A stretch of DNA of 64,000 bases from positions 253,182-317,181 of the forward strand of contig NW_020170453.1 in assembly GCF_000524195.1 (NCBI RefSeq), given 5' to 3'. This DNA is from Echinococcus granulosus (lineage: Eukaryota > Platyhelminthes > Cestoda > Cyclophyllidea > Taeniidae). Positions 20,801-35,800 of this stretch are shown piece by piece; position 1 is the first letter of the stretch; each line of letters begins with the position of its first letter. Under the pieces are notes generated by a model. It was not told the DNA's origin and ran no database searches. It saw only the letters and a list, made by a program, of their open reading frames with translations. A program made the position numbers and the translations under genes.

Positions 20801-23800
20801 TTATGACTGAGTATGTGACAAATGGACGGGTGGAGTGAAAATGGGTGGCTTGATGATGAAGAGACACCATAAACGAATTGACAGATGTCTGATGGACGAG
20901 TGGACGAATATGAGATGAGTGGGTCAGGAATAAATGGATGTATCAACTTGTAAATGAAAAGGCATGTTTGATATGCTCAAAGCTTCCACAGAGATGTTAT
21001 AATTACTCTGATTGGTAGGTCAATGGGAGAGTAGGTTGCATGAAACTCACCAGTACAGCCATAGGAGAAGACAAGAAAGGTTAGAGTGGACTTGATATTC
21101 TCCAGTCTTCGAGGCAGCGAACTATTTGGCATGGCGCGTTTGAGGGACTTGAGAAAGACCTGCAGAAAGGCGGAGAGAGAGAACTGATACATGGGATCCA
21201 CCATCGCCAGATCAGCGATTATGAAGAAGAGTATTGCTCCACGACTGAAAAAAGGTCAACAAAATACATTACTGAGTTTTGCTAGAAAATATCTACAAAA
21301 TCAGTATCGCGGTCAAGGTTTCCAGGATTCTACAATGTGAGTAGTGAGTCAGTACCGAGCAGCGGGGCGGTAGGCATTGCGCTGCCTATCCACGTCAATG
21401 GAGATAGCGGCGGTCTGTTCGAGGGCTCTGCCCACCTCCACAGCCTTGGCTTTCGTCTTCTCCAGCGTCTCGATCAATTCCCAGTTATCGAGGATATTGC
21501 CTGTTTGGGTAGCCAGTTCTAGCAGCAGGCGATCCTCCAACTCCTTCAATATACGCTTGTTCTCGCTGCAAAGAGGGCAGGAGAAAGGTCAGTGGTTCGA
21601 TCGGCTTTAATAGCAGGAGTAGAACGGTTTAAATGAGGTGAAGCATGTATCAATACAGATTAGTCTAACATAGGATAGAGAGGCTATCAAAATACTGAAG
21701 AGCCGATGCTTCAATCATTCTGAAAACGTTGTAAGAATGGGGGAGAGATTGCTCCATCTCGTTCTTTAGGCTTCCGGATATTAAACCAAGAACTGTAATC
21801 GAAATTGGGCTGAATGGGGTCTTCTAAATCTTCAAGCACAAACTTAACCCACTTCATGATGCATAATTAAGACAATAGACCAAGATATCTTCCAAAACTC
21901 TCCCATCTAGAAAAACGCTCCAGAGCCGAATGGTACTGAAGTATCGAATGTAGGGAAAGCAATTGCTCGCATTCATTCTCTGGGTCTCCAAATTTCATTC
22001 TTTAGTAAGGAAAAATGGAAAAGCCTTACCTCGTTGCTTTGATGAGGTACTCCCGTTTGTCCTCCAACTCCTTCTGCTCGTACTTCACCAGGGCAGAGAG
22101 CAGTTGACCCTCAAGACCAGTGGGTGTGACAGTATAGTTGATGATACAGGCGTGGCTGAAGAGGTTTGCAGAGAAGCGCGGGTTGGGTAGCTTTGTGGTC
22201 ATGTAAAGACGGAAGCCCTGGTCGTATTCCACCTCCCGGTCGCCCAGTACCACTACCTCCCTGCCTCGGTCCTCTGGAGGCGAGAGGAGGAACAAAAATT
22301 ATCCAAATATCACTCTGTTCACGAGAATCGGTTGTAAAATCTATGATGACAACGCAAGTACTTCTAATATTCCGACTTAGGATGTTGTTCAGGACGGGGT
22401 CGATGCTCTCCTCAATCGAAGTGAACATAATTGCAACTCCAAATTTGATGCAGTTCTCCAAAGTACGCAAAAACATTGGGTCGTTCAGTGTGGTAATCTG
22501 CAACGAGAAAGTGCGTCTCGCATTGAGAACCTGCTTAAAGAGGCAGTGGAATAGAATTGGGTCAGCAGTGTTTGACACCTTTCAGAATAACATTCACCTG
22601 TTCAGACAGACTAGAATTCTTTAATTTGACAGAAATTCCTTAATCCTGCACTATCCCAATACACCAGCCGAAAAGAGAAATTCAACCCACCTTGATAGAG
22701 CGGGTCTCATCTCGGGGGTTGTGTTCCATCACACGAAGCCAATTGGTGGCCTGCCCTTGAGGGTCAATGCACACGGGCGTTTTGGGTCCTTTTATAGTAA
22801 GAATAGCATTCTGAATGCTCAACTCATCAGGCGGCAGGCCCTGCGAATTCCATATGGAGATCTCCACCTCGGTGGTCAGCAGCTCATCCACCTTGAAGCC
22901 CTCTGTCATAGGGATCTGTGGAAAAAATTAACGAAATAGAGTATTAAGAAGGAAGAAGGACCAAAGTAAAGACGCAAACGATGAAGAGGAGCTGTACATC
23001 ATCAATGACAAGATTGTCGAACCACTCTTTATACAGCAGGTGTGTTCGGAACTCCTGAGTGAAGGGACCGAGGTAATTGAGGAAAGCTGAGGCCAGGAGA
23101 CAGTGACCCATCAGCTTCTTTTTGCCATGTTGGAGGGCTGCAACTGTCTCTATCCACCTAATCAAGGAAGATAAGCCTTGTCGATTCAGGCACTGAATAG
23201 ATCCGATTAACAGTACGACTGATGGGAGCTCGTATTAATTGGTTCGGCAACGCGCAAAAACAAAGCACCTACCGAATCTTCTCCGATGCCAACCCCGTAG
23301 TCAGTTTCTCGGCAGCCAATAGCTGCCGAAGCATAATGTTCATCTCATTCCGCAGTCGGTCCATCTCGTTTTGTGCCTCAGCGAACTGGCGTCGCAAGTT
23401 AAGCAGCATATCCTCCAGTTGATTTACTTGGTCCGTCAACATCTGCAATTCGCGCACTGCTTTGGCCAACTCGCGCTCCAGCGCCCTCACGCGCTCCCGT
23501 TTGGGGCGAACCATCTTTGCCACCTCGTAAAAACTCACCACAGAGAGGATGAACTTGAAGAAGCCACCACCCGCCTTGCTGGCTGCACGCACCTCCTCGT
23601 AGCCAACACCACGCTTGGAGAGGAGATCTGATTAAGGAAGCGGTCGACATTTTCAGTTATTACCAATGTTTGTGGCCAACATGCAAACCTTTTCTATCCC
23701 CATCAATTCAGCTCTCCAACTTTGTTTGTGTCACCTACCGTACTCGTCTCTCAGGCCTTCTACACCTAAACAATAGCTCAACAGTGTCTGGGGGGAGTAA

Positions 23801-26800
23801 ACTAAATACTGCATTCCAAAAAAGAATGATCCTGATTGCGCCGATTGGACTCTGTACAGAGATGCTAAATATGAAGTACATCTGCTGCGGCTAGTTAAAT
23901 CGGATTTTGTAAGTTGTTCCAAGGTTGAGTTTTGCATCGAGGATAACAATGAAACAAGACCGGGTTTGGTCGAGTCCAAGTTGCTCTTAAGGTAAGTATT
24001 CACGGCATTAGCATGGAAAGTGAACTAAAGGTAAAAAAGAAACGCACCTTTACACGTTCTGCGAAAATGGGAGTGAACCAGGTAGCTGTTTGCATTAGCA
24101 ACAAAATGACAATACAATAAAAGGAAGGAAGTAAGACAGAATGCGTTGATGAGATGCTGCTTTGTAGTATAGGTGGTGCTAAGTGGTTTTGCGTCTAGGC
24201 AACTGTTTCAAAGAAAACCGATTAGCCTGAGGTATGTGCTGGCTGTAGAATATGGCGCCCGAGGCAGGTTTCGCAATGGCCAAAGGTTTTCTGGAGTCGT
24301 AGATATTCCCAACAGTAAGTTTCTTTATTTAATGAAGTATGATGCTGGGGCTAGACTGCATTGGATGCAAATGGTAGTGGTTTAAACGCAAATAGTTGAA
24401 AGTAATCACAACTACAATTTCGAAGGAATGTGAAATGGGACACAAATATTAGTAGCGTCGGCAATCCACCACCATGGTCTGCTTTTTAAGTCAACCTACC
24501 GCAGTTTTGCAAAACCACAAAGAACGTGACAGTTGGGTTGGGAAAAATGATGATTGGAGAAGAGGCAAACCTTTGATGGCGTTGATGTTCCTTTGAGGAA
24601 TCGCCTCACAGTCCATGGTCTGTAGAGTACCAATGAAATTGGCGTCTGCCATGAGACCACGAGCCGCCTTCCAGCTTATCTCTGCCGCTGACATTACGTG
24701 GCATAGACACTCACCCACAAGCTGAACCTGTGAATGATTAAGGATTGGAGTTAAAGAGAGGGAATTACTTCGATTTACTTGCAATCAGCGGCACAGTTTG
24801 CCAATGCAGCGTAGATATAACCAGTTTAAAACATGTGATGCAGTGTGCAACGTACAACATAGCGCTGGACTATCATCCATAAAACTACCTCACTAGAGGT
24901 TGATTTCACTCTACGTACGAGCCAGGTATAAATTAGCAATGACCTCTAAGATATGAAAATAACATTACATTTTTCAAAGCTTAGATTTGGGTAGTTACGG
25001 CGTTAACAGTAACTCACGGGTTTAGGTGGAGTTGCAAAGGCGCGAAATTCGGTGACATCAGCTTTTTCCAACTCGTCAAGCGCCCTTTTTGCAGCTTCCA
25101 GTGCTGGTAAGGCCTCGGCTAAGGCATCCTCAGCTTCGCCCTTAGGGAAAAGGCGAGTAAAAGTGACACTTTTGATGGCTTATTTTTCATCATTTTAGAG
25201 GTATACGAAATTTTCAGTCTCGCTTCAAACGCCTAGACATTGGTTCAAAAGAATAAAGATGCGTAGATAACTAAGGATATGAATAGAGAAATCGTGGAAC
25301 AATGCGGAGTTAGAAGACGGTTACTGACTAGTATTATAATAAAAAGTGGGAAAAGTAAGTGAACAGAAAGAGGTAATAGCACTGGGTGTGTAGAATCTCC
25401 GGGGAACGTATTAGACTAAGAGCTCTAGCGACATTTGTGAGGAGTGGGTGAAGGATCTCAGCCAAGAAGGACTTGCTGAAGCTAAAAGTGGATCGTTTCA
25501 AAAATTTTCTTTTAAATGAATGTACAGAAAGTCCACAGACCTGGTACCGAAGTACTCATGAATTTTAACACAATCCGAACAACCAAAGACTGATATAAAT
25601 AGCGGTGAGGTAAACATTAATCTTTCAGTGAGAGAGTGGGAGAGAGGTAACGGGAGCCGCAAAGGCATATGCAGACCTGCAAAGAGGTTGGTAAGCGGAT
25701 AATGGGACAAAAGGCATAGAGAGAGATAGCTGAACGGTTGAATAGGTAAGTAGATGCGTGAACAGTTAGAAATCCCCTTAATTGGTAAGGCGCATAACTC
25801 CTTTAAGATAGTTACCATAAGCAGCTTAAGCAGACCAAATGCAATGGGAGAGCAAAGAAGAAACCTAAGTACTTTATTGAAGCTTAGAAAACACAAATGA
25901 TGGGTCACCATTCCCCTAAAAACCCTTCCAAATACACATGTCAGGCGAGATGAAACAGACGAGCCAAATGGCAATCAGCTAGGCAGCGGAACTTGATCGT
26001 GGAGGCAGAGTTTACTGACCAGACAGGTAATGAGGCGACGAAAGTCAACCAGACAGACAAAAGGAGATACTAACAGTCAGAGCTGGATAAACTGGGTCGA
26101 TAGCTAAAGGGATAACTTGATGGGTTAATGGACAGATGGATTGGTGAATAGACAGACAAGTAGACAGACCTTCTCCTTGGTGATGACTTTCTGCTGTGCC
26201 GCAACTTCAATAGATTTGGCCTGCGCCTCGGTCTTTTTGATAGTGGCGGCGTTAGTGGACTCCTCAATCTCCTTCATCAGCTCCTCGCATGACAGCGTCT
26301 TCTCTTCCAGTACCACCTTCTGGATTGCCATCTTCGTGTTCAACTCGTCGATTTGTTTGGCTGTCTCCTTCAACTTCTCTAAACCCACCTTCAATCGGTC
26401 CTGACTTGCTTCGTTTTCTCTGCAATCAAGTCATTAGGAGCAAGTGTTGGGGAATGAAACTAACCCTCTCCTGCCCGCTTAATCAATCTCTCTATCTCCA
26501 AAATCCATTTAAATCAAAATTTCCAATGTTGTTAGGGCAAATACAAACACAAGTGTTCAGTTTTGTTAGATTTTAAACAATAAAAGAGTGTTTTAAAGTG
26601 GGAAAATTCTCCTTTCTTGTCGTCCGGAGATATCCATAGTCTCCGATTGACTACGAATAGGAGGTTTTATAGAAGCGCATACAAATCAGCCACCTGAAGA
26701 TTAGCAGTTAACATCAGAATTAAATTATATCAAACTGTCCAAAGTCCTATGCGGACCAGCATTTCCAAGCATCGAACCAATAAGATGAGCACAAGTAAAA

Positions 26801-29800
26801 TCACGCACCAACTAAATAAAAAATACCGATTAACAGGTGAAAACCAGTTTCGATCACCTATGTTTCTCTTTCAAAGGTACCTACTCTGTTTTCTCTCTGA
26901 GGAGCTTCTTGTAGCCCTCAATGAAACCGATGTAATTTGTGGCCGTGACGTAGTTATCGCGTCGCAGCTGCTGCTTGAACTCTGCCGAGGCCTCCTTCAC
27001 GGAGATGTGGATGTTAACGATGTTCACTATCACCGCCTCCCAGTGTCTGCGTGGCACAATTTGGTCCTAAAAACAAATTTCAGTAAAATATTCAAATAGA
27101 CTCGTTTTAATTTAGTCGGAAGGAGTGGCTACAAATCACGGAAGTGATGAAAATGGATAGCAAGGAGGTTGAGTTAAATAACGGAGAAAGGTTTATTAAA
27201 AAGCCTATATCCGTAAGGTTGCGTATGAAGAAGTGACATTAGGGCTATGTCAACAATGTTCCACGAAATCGGTCATCGCAGTGTGCGGTGAATGATCCGG
27301 CAACTCTCACTGCCCTTCCAACCTTGAAATAAATTAGATTATAATAGAAGAAAAGCGAGCCAGAACGGATGAGTTCGACGGGTAACTGGGGAAAACCTTG
27401 AGGTCAGTGAGATTGATGAATTCAGGCTCAAACTCAACAGAAACGAATGGAACAGAAGTCAAGATCGATTATCCACCAGAACAGACCTTAGGATCAATGA
27501 GGCTACAGGCAACAGCATAGAGTGCCTGCTCTGGCCATGGGAAGAACCAATCTATGGTGGTGCAGTTAACGATGCCGGGGAAATTGCGACACCGCGTGCG
27601 CAGATCGTCTCCCACGGGGCTCATGCAAAGGGTCATGTGGAGGCGGGAGGTGCAGTCACGGGCGAACCACTTCCACACCGTCTCCTTGGTGACAGTGGCC
27701 GTGGAGCCCCCTATGGCTTTCAGCGCCGCCTCCGCCTTGGGCCACACATTGTTTATAACGCCATCCTTGTCTTCTTCTGAGAAGAGCGACACCAGGCAGC
27801 CCGTGGTGAGGATGTTGTTCACGAACTCCAGGAACCCTAAGGAGAGACAAAATTTATGCAATTTTTAGAATTCATACACTTTAGTCGATCAATGCCAGGT
27901 TTGAGAGAGAGAGAGAGAGAACAAATATCTGAGAAAGAGCAAGCCCACCTTCGTTACGAACGTGTGTGTCCGTAAATATGAATGTATATTGGTCTGTATT
28001 CTCCGCCATCTGCATGTATAACCGCTTGATGTCCTCGCAGAGCTCCGGCTCGCCGTAGGCATTGCTCAAACTGATCTCAAAAGTACGTAGGCCCGCGATG
28101 AATGCAGCCAACTTGGCAAGTGCTTTCTTGCCAGAGCCTGAGACTCCCACGAGGAGGGCGTGACTGCCTTGCAGTCGTAGGATCCGGTGCACGATGCTCA
28201 AGTGGTTCAATGCGTCGTTGAATAGGACCAGGTTGAGGTTACCCACCTGCTCGTTATAAGCCAGCAGCAGCTGTGAAAGATAAGCCGGTGGAGACGTGAA
28301 GATGAATCTACCGCGAACTATTCAGAGGTATATGTTTGGGCTCCTTGGGTGTATTTAAGGTGAAGGAGATCCAAAGTTTGTGGAGTAATTGGTTCCTTTT
28401 AACTGAGGCTACTAAATCAGGAGCAACGCTAATGTATTAGCTCCATTTCCATAGCAATAGGCCCCTACGAACCCCTTTGATGTGAAAGTCATACTGTAAT
28501 TCGCGAAAAATAAATGAAAAAAGGAGGAAGATGCGAGAAGAAACCCACCTCCTCGGCGATGGCCTTGCACACATCGAAGTCTTGCATGTCCTCATAGTAG
28601 ACCACCTCCTCCTCGGTGCCTGCAGCCCAGTATTCTCCAAAGATGATCGGATCCATCGCAGCGTAGTCCATGTCCGCCTCGAAGTACTTTCTTAGCATAC
28701 TTGCTACGATTCCCTGTAGAAGAGGGTAAAAAGGAAAGGCGAGGCGTAGAATAAGTAGAAACTGAGTCGTAAAACAAGTATCCAACGTGTATTTTTGGCC
28801 ATACATAAGGGTTTACTGTGAGGTGTGTTTACATGTGGGAACTGCTTTGACAGTCGCAACACCTACCTCTACGATGTTCTGATCCACATTGCTAATGAGA
28901 CGATCATGAAAACATCGTAGAACCTCATGTCGCCACAGTCGCAGGACCTTTTTAGGCCCCTTGAATTTTCCTGGAGTGGCCTGACATATCCCCTGGAACA
29001 CCCTCGAGATATCCCTCAGATTAAAAGTGTAATGAAACTTTGTTGGGGTAGGGAGAAGGCGGTTCTTAATCTCAAAGTATGTCTCAATGCTCATGCTCGT
29101 AATGTCTTCAATTATGGCCTGCAATTTCTTCGAGAATCCTATGGCGAAGTGACCATCGAGTATGCTACCAAAAATCTTCTTCAAACTGTCGGCCGAGGGC
29201 TGTAGACAATGAAAGATGGAGAAGAAAGAGACAAAGCGTGGATCTAAAGATCTGCGTCCGCCACCAGGTGGACCCATACCACCCACATAGGTCATGTCCT
29301 TCAACGCTCGCCACACTAAATCCTTGCCCTGTTCGAAGAGCCCTCCATGCTCCAGGATCATTCGCATCAGCGCTATGGGCTGTTGAGTGCCGTATTCGTC
29401 TTCCTGTGGCATGTTAAGGTCGTCAATGAAGACTATGAGCTTCTTGCCCGGCATAGGGCCGTACACTCCTTTGGCACGTTTCTCAACGTTGGCGTTGAGA
29501 CTACGGAGAACATTTTTGGAGGAGGTGCGGGAGGAGAAATTGATTACGAGAGAGCATGTAACATCGGGATTCAGGGATTGGATGGTGGACAGGGCGGTCG
29601 CCGTCTTGCTGGTGCCAGTTTCGCCAACCATAATCAGTGGTCGATTTATCTGAAAGAATAGTAGAGTGTGGTAGATGGAAGATGAATGTTAGCTAGGGAC
29701 TGACCAGAAACATTTCTTTGAGAATCCATTCAAGCTTGACAGTTTCAACCGTCGGTACAACGATTTCGGGATAGGGCACGGCTGTATTGTGAATGTACTT

Positions 29801-32800
29801 GGGGACGAGACGACGCCATTCCACCCAGTGCAATTCCTTTAGATCGAACATGTAGTCAAAGAGGTGGTCTGAGTGACATGGAATCACACCTATAGTAAAT
29901 CAAATGAAACCGAAAGGGCTGATATTGCCTTGGACTTCGGCAGTATGAGCAAAAAGTCTTGTCGAACTAGTTGACTTATGAAGTGGGAAGACGTCGTCAC
30001 GTGTCTGAAGTCCTCCCACTTCCATGCAGCCACGTTATATTGAGAACATTTCTTATGCATTCTTTGTAGGTGATTGGTCCACTTACCAGGAGCAACGAAA
30101 CCCATTCCTTCCCCTTCATCATACATTCCCAATCCAGAAAGCGCCTTGATAGTCTCATCCAGGATGATTTGATCATGCAGATGCATCGGGGCGCCAAAGG
30201 CCCAGAAGAGGCAGTATAGAAAAACGGCTTCCAAAGCATCAGGGCTGTCATAAGTAAGAACAGGGTCGAGGCCGATAGTCGGCATTTCCGTTGCATGAGG
30301 CGCAGCTAGGTCTGCCTCAACAGCCGCTTCTTCTGCGCTGGTTCCTAGGCCTGTCCCCGCCGAAACCAAGGTGTATACTGACGACTCCGCTGCAGTCCGC
30401 AACGTCTCCGTCTCTGCTGCAGTCACTTCATCACCCTCCTCCGTCACCTCAAGCGCCCCCGCCACTAACGTCGCGTCTTTAGATGCTTTTGACTTGGGCC
30501 CATCAGCTTCGGCAAGACTAGGCAACTTTCCCCAATTGTCGCTACCCGGTTCGCTGCCCTCGTCCAGCTGACCGGAAAGTAAAGAACAAAACTGGATGAT
30601 GGTATGCATTTGGCTGGTGGGAACCACGTGGATGATCTTCTTGGTTTTGGAGGAGTCCTCGCCACCTCCACCACCGGCTCCGCTGCCACCGCCTCCACCT
30701 CCTGCTGATGCCGCGGCACCACCAGCCAGTGCACCTTCTTTGGCTAGAGGAAGCATTGGGAATGAATGTAAAATCTGGTGACCCCAATAAGTGTGCATTT
30801 CACTCTTAGTACATCGCAGAAGTCATGCTAGGACACAAGCACGCAGACCCATGGTTACAGAATTACTAAAAATATTGCAATTAGCGGTGAGTGGATTGAA
30901 GATGCATTACACTCACCTGATTCAGTGGAGAGACGTTGTCTGCGAGTTTTGGGTCCGCCGAACCTACCCGCTGGAACAATGCCCTCGAAGATGAGATCCA
31001 TCAGATGGGGAACGTACTTCTTATAGAGGAATTCCAAGGCACCACTGATATTCTCGTTGTGAATGCTCATTAGCTAAATGGACGAAAAAGGCAAAAATTT
31101 ACGCCTATAATTCCTAGTCCGCACCTTTTCTCAGTTGTGCTGATCAGTTCGTCTTTTTTATCTGATCAAATAATCTAGATTGAAAAGCCTATTTCGTCAG
31201 AAATGCACGGTTCTTTAAATTTATTCTAGGTCAATTGGTTGAACGTGCTCCTTTTCATCTTCCAAGGTGGATGAATGGCAACAAAATTAACCGAGATATT
31301 GCCGCTAAATCGGCAGCTGATTTGCAAATTCCCACTCAATTCTTCCGTATATTTCATTTGATCATAACCTTTCATGCACATTCATGCCTTCGTTAACTAG
31401 ACACTTTCCCTTCAGACACTTCAGAGAGTAATCAACCATCGCCGTCCACCCCAGTCCTCGTCCCACTTACCCAGGCATTCCAATAGGCCTCATAACTGAG
31501 ATTTTTGGGGTCCACGTAGACCATACCGCAACGCGAGACGGTAGCAGGCGAAGCGAACCTCAAATCCCCGACCTCAAATAGGAGAGCACAATAGGGCTGC
31601 AGCTTAATACGCTCCCCGTTGACTAGAGTAAGCAATCGATTGTCATCCATCACAGAGTTCATGTTCTCAATCCAAAGAGCATCCACATCACCATCGAAGA
31701 CGATGTAGCGTCGCTCGTTCTGCTCCGTGGGTGTGTTGATTTGACGGAAAATCATGGAAAGCAGACCGTCAGTCCACTCACGACTGGCGGGATCCAGGGT
31801 GCCATAGAGCTCGTTTACGGAACGGTCTTTTGGATTAATGGTGTGCAGCTTTGTGGGAAGACCCATTCTTGAAAGAAAGCATTGGTTGAGGGGCACTACT
31901 TGGCTGGTCCTATCTGAATAGCGGACCATCAGAGTTCCATTACATTAGGCTTTAAATTTCTCACGTCCTACGACTCGGACAAATGCAGAAAATAAAGGCA
32001 AGTTGTGCGTAGATTCTTGATGCTTTTTTCCATTTATCAGGTAAAAAGAGTTTTTGGAGAAATTTATAGAATCAAACATGCACGATTTCATGAGGTAATA
32101 CATTCTAGCTCAGAAACGATGAAGTTGGATGACAGTTCTAAGGGGGTTCAATCAAAATACGAGTAGCTGGATTTTCTGACTGAGGATTTTCGAATAATTG
32201 TATACACCTAGGTACCTTTACTTCTATCCTACCTTTATTTCCGAAATGCTCATTTTCCATCAGATTACCTGATGCCAAGAAAAGGCTGCCATCATCCCCA
32301 TCATTATTCACTTTGGGCTTTGCATAATTAAAGGGTGTTCTTGACTTGTCAATCTCCAGTACTTTTAGACAATAGTGATAGGTGCATCATTATTCTAATT
32401 GCGAACGGAAGAACTTCCTGAAAACGATGCACCACCGGAATCAAGTTGATCAATCCACTTACAATTAACAAGCTTTACCGCTTCGTTCCACACCTACTCC
32501 AAATGCCATGCAATAACTTTTACAGGAGGTTTCACCAGCCTTGGAACGCAGTCACACTCATTCCTTAATGCAGACAAGCTCTAATCACATTCACTCTCTT
32601 CGGCCAACATTTATTGATGTGAAGGTAGGTTCAAATTAAGGAGGAAATGTTTGGAATAATAGCAAAACTGTTAACTAACCCTTCACAAACATTTTATCAC
32701 CGTGTTAGCGTGCCGCCTCCACCTAATTAAAGTACCTGGTTACCAGTAGTTCCGTAAGTAAAAGGATAAAAGGCATGCTGCTCACATTCTTTGGGCGTTG

Positions 32801-35800
32801 GCCAGAGTACTAAGTACAGTGGTCTTTCCTCCCAGTGTTGGACCGACAAGCATAACTGCATGACGGACTGCCAGCGTGTCTCGCAGATGGATTACCTTTT
32901 GTAGCTAAAGGGAAACAGCGCCAAATGTCAACACGCGGACTCAGGTAAATTCTGAGGTCTTATCAAAAACTCCAGGAGAAAGGGTCGTCATGAATGGAAG
33001 TTTTTGGAATGAATGTAGTTTTGTTCTCCGAATTATTGGTCTGTCAAGTGTAACTCTATTTAACTAGAGCGTAGGCTTAAATGGTGGTTACGTTCCTTCA
33101 CAGTACTGTCAGACGGAGTAGTAATGCAGGTAGAATGTCAAAGGTATACTGATCCACGAAATTAGTGTCTATTCCATTTAACGGGTAATTTTGCCACCGG
33201 ACAAGGGCCTTTTGAGCTCCGTTGTTAACGGCCCAACGCTGAGAACTGAACGACGAGTCGCAGTCGCTGTAGCCGGAGAGAACCTAATATAGTGCAGTAC
33301 TGTATTGGCTTATTTAGGATGAACATCGTCAACAAAACGAGTTATTTGCAATTTATATAGAATTTTATGAGTGCCGCCCTAAAATCGACTAGTTAAAACT
33401 GGAGGTTTAATAATAATGTACCCTCGTAATGCGAACAAATGGGGTGAACCATCTGCGATACATCCACGCTCAAAATTAAGCCAGAAGTTTACTGAATACC
33501 AAACTTGTCCTGCACCACAGCGGGTGTACCCCTTCCTCATCACGCAGCTTACCTGTTCCTCAATGACAGAGTACCTCTGAAACTTGAGTATTGCGGTAGC
33601 TGCGAAAATGAGGTCGGGATCTGAGCTTTGAAGGACGAGTTCCACTCCAGGGAACAGATCCTGTACAAGACCCATGAAGAGGGCCACATCTTCATGCACA
33701 AACTTGGGCAGATTGGTGTCCTTCAGTGCGCGCATTAGTAGCTTGTCCTCCCGATTCTCGGGATCGGCACGTCTTATTCCGCCCGCCATTGAGAGCACCG
33801 ACTTGAGGGCTCGCAGCCCAAAGTCGTAGTGGTATTGCTGGGACAATTGCTCCTTCGCCAGGCGGTACATGGTGGTCAGCTTTTTGGCTAATTCCTGCAG
33901 CGGAGAGAAGGAGGTAGACAGAGTTGCTGATGTCTGTTTAAAGTGAATCGCGACTGTGCATCAACTTACTCTTATTTTATTTGGGATGCACATTCTATGC
34001 TTAATATAGCGATGGAATGGTGTAAGAGATGGCAAAAAGTAATTTGTAATTGCAACAAAAATTGTCATTTTTCCCTTTTCAGATGACTTGCATTATCCGG
34101 ATGGGTAAGCTTAACAAATAAATGAGCTGAATGAAAAAAAAAAACAAGATAAAACGGACTTACTCTCGCAGTGAGAAAGCCCTGAGCGAAGAGCATAATC
34201 TCGCAAATGTACTCGAGGTCGGGCACAATGACCACGACGGGACGAAAGAGGGCCTTCAGTGACTCAGGCAGCTCCGTGCGACCCGCGTAGCCTGGATTCA
34301 TTGTAATAAAATAGCCGATATGACTGTTCAGCACCGTCTCCTGGCCCTCCAGCTGAATCAAGATGCTAATGTTAGCATTTTCATCTGTTCAGTTAAGGTT
34401 CAATGTGCCTTAATTAGAAATACTAAAGAAAACAGACTTATGAAAGAAAAGCCGTGAATTACTACTGCTATACACTTTGCATTACTGAGACATTTCAAAT
34501 GTATTTGCTTTTGAATTTTCTGAGGCAACATTAGAGGGTGGCACAACCTAAATGATTAAAATAATCAAGAAAAGGAGATAAGTAAATTTGGTGTTCAAAA
34601 AGGATTAGCTTAAGTTTAAGGTTTTAGGAAGAAGTGGTATGGTAAGGGACAACTGAAGGGACTATTCTTTAGATGGGACTGAATAGACTAACCTGAAAAA
34701 CGGTGGCCTTGGCCTTAAGGGCAGTCTGAATGGCCTGAATTTGTGAGGTGACCACGGAGAGGACGGAGACCTCAATGCGATTGAACTCATCAAAACAGCC
34801 CCAGCATCCCACGCGGCAGAGACCCATCATCAGCCTTCCAAAGGACTGATACCGTCAAACGGGAAGAGTAAATAAAAATCCACTGGATAAATAGGATTTC
34901 TTTTGCGATGGACGCATCCACTTAGTACATGGTTAATTAAAATAAGCGCGCATGAGTTCCTTTAGCATCGCTCTCGTTTACTTATATATTTAACTACGTA
35001 GTGTAACTCAACTGATGTCCACCACAACTTGCGTCAATTTGAACACCGAGATAATTGAGTCTTCAATACCTTTTCGGTATTTATAAATTTCAGTGAAAGA
35101 ATTAGAACTCGTACGTTTTGTTCGCATAAACTTCGAGTGAATGCGGTGTGAAACTACAGAATCGCGTAACGGACGTGAATACCTTATAGTCCATGCTCTC
35201 GCCACAATTAGTCACCACACATAGGAGTCCCATAGCCTTGGCCAAGTCTTTCGTACTCTCCGTCTTGCCCGTGCCTGCGGGGCCTGCAGGCGCACCTCCC
35301 AAACACAGCGAAAGCGCCTGAGTCAAAGTCAGGTAGATACGATCCGTGAGTGGCGTGATGACCAACCTCCCATTCATGCCGAAGTACTCGTATCCATAGT
35401 CAAACTCTGCAGAGACCTGGCGCACCTTCAGGTTGTCCAGGTCGCGAACCCAGTAAAATCGCAACTGGGACTCCCACTCAAATTCTTCAACGGCGTGGAT
35501 GCTATCGCGGATGAAGCTTTCAATGATGTCTTTGGCGTGTACGTCGAGAATGAGCACGGTTTCGAGCTTCTTCATTACATTAGGCTCCAAGTAGCCACGC
35601 ACCATGCGGACAATCTGGGAGATCTGGTCAAGAAGTTTGCGGTTAAAGTCTTTTAGAGCACGACGTTGACCCGCTTTCATGCGCTTGAAGACGTCCTCGG
35701 TCTCCCAAGTAAACCAGATCTGGGTGGCGGCTAGCACGACCATGCCCTGAGAAATAGAAGTGGAAAGTACGTTTTAATTCTAGGATATGCGGTCACTGCA

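Noticed and set aside
28120..28160. Lys instead of Ser/Thr in the AAA4 P-loop of DNAH10 as a sign of lost function
   Set aside because: The human chain also lacks Ser/Thr at this place (Gln), so this is not special to this animal.
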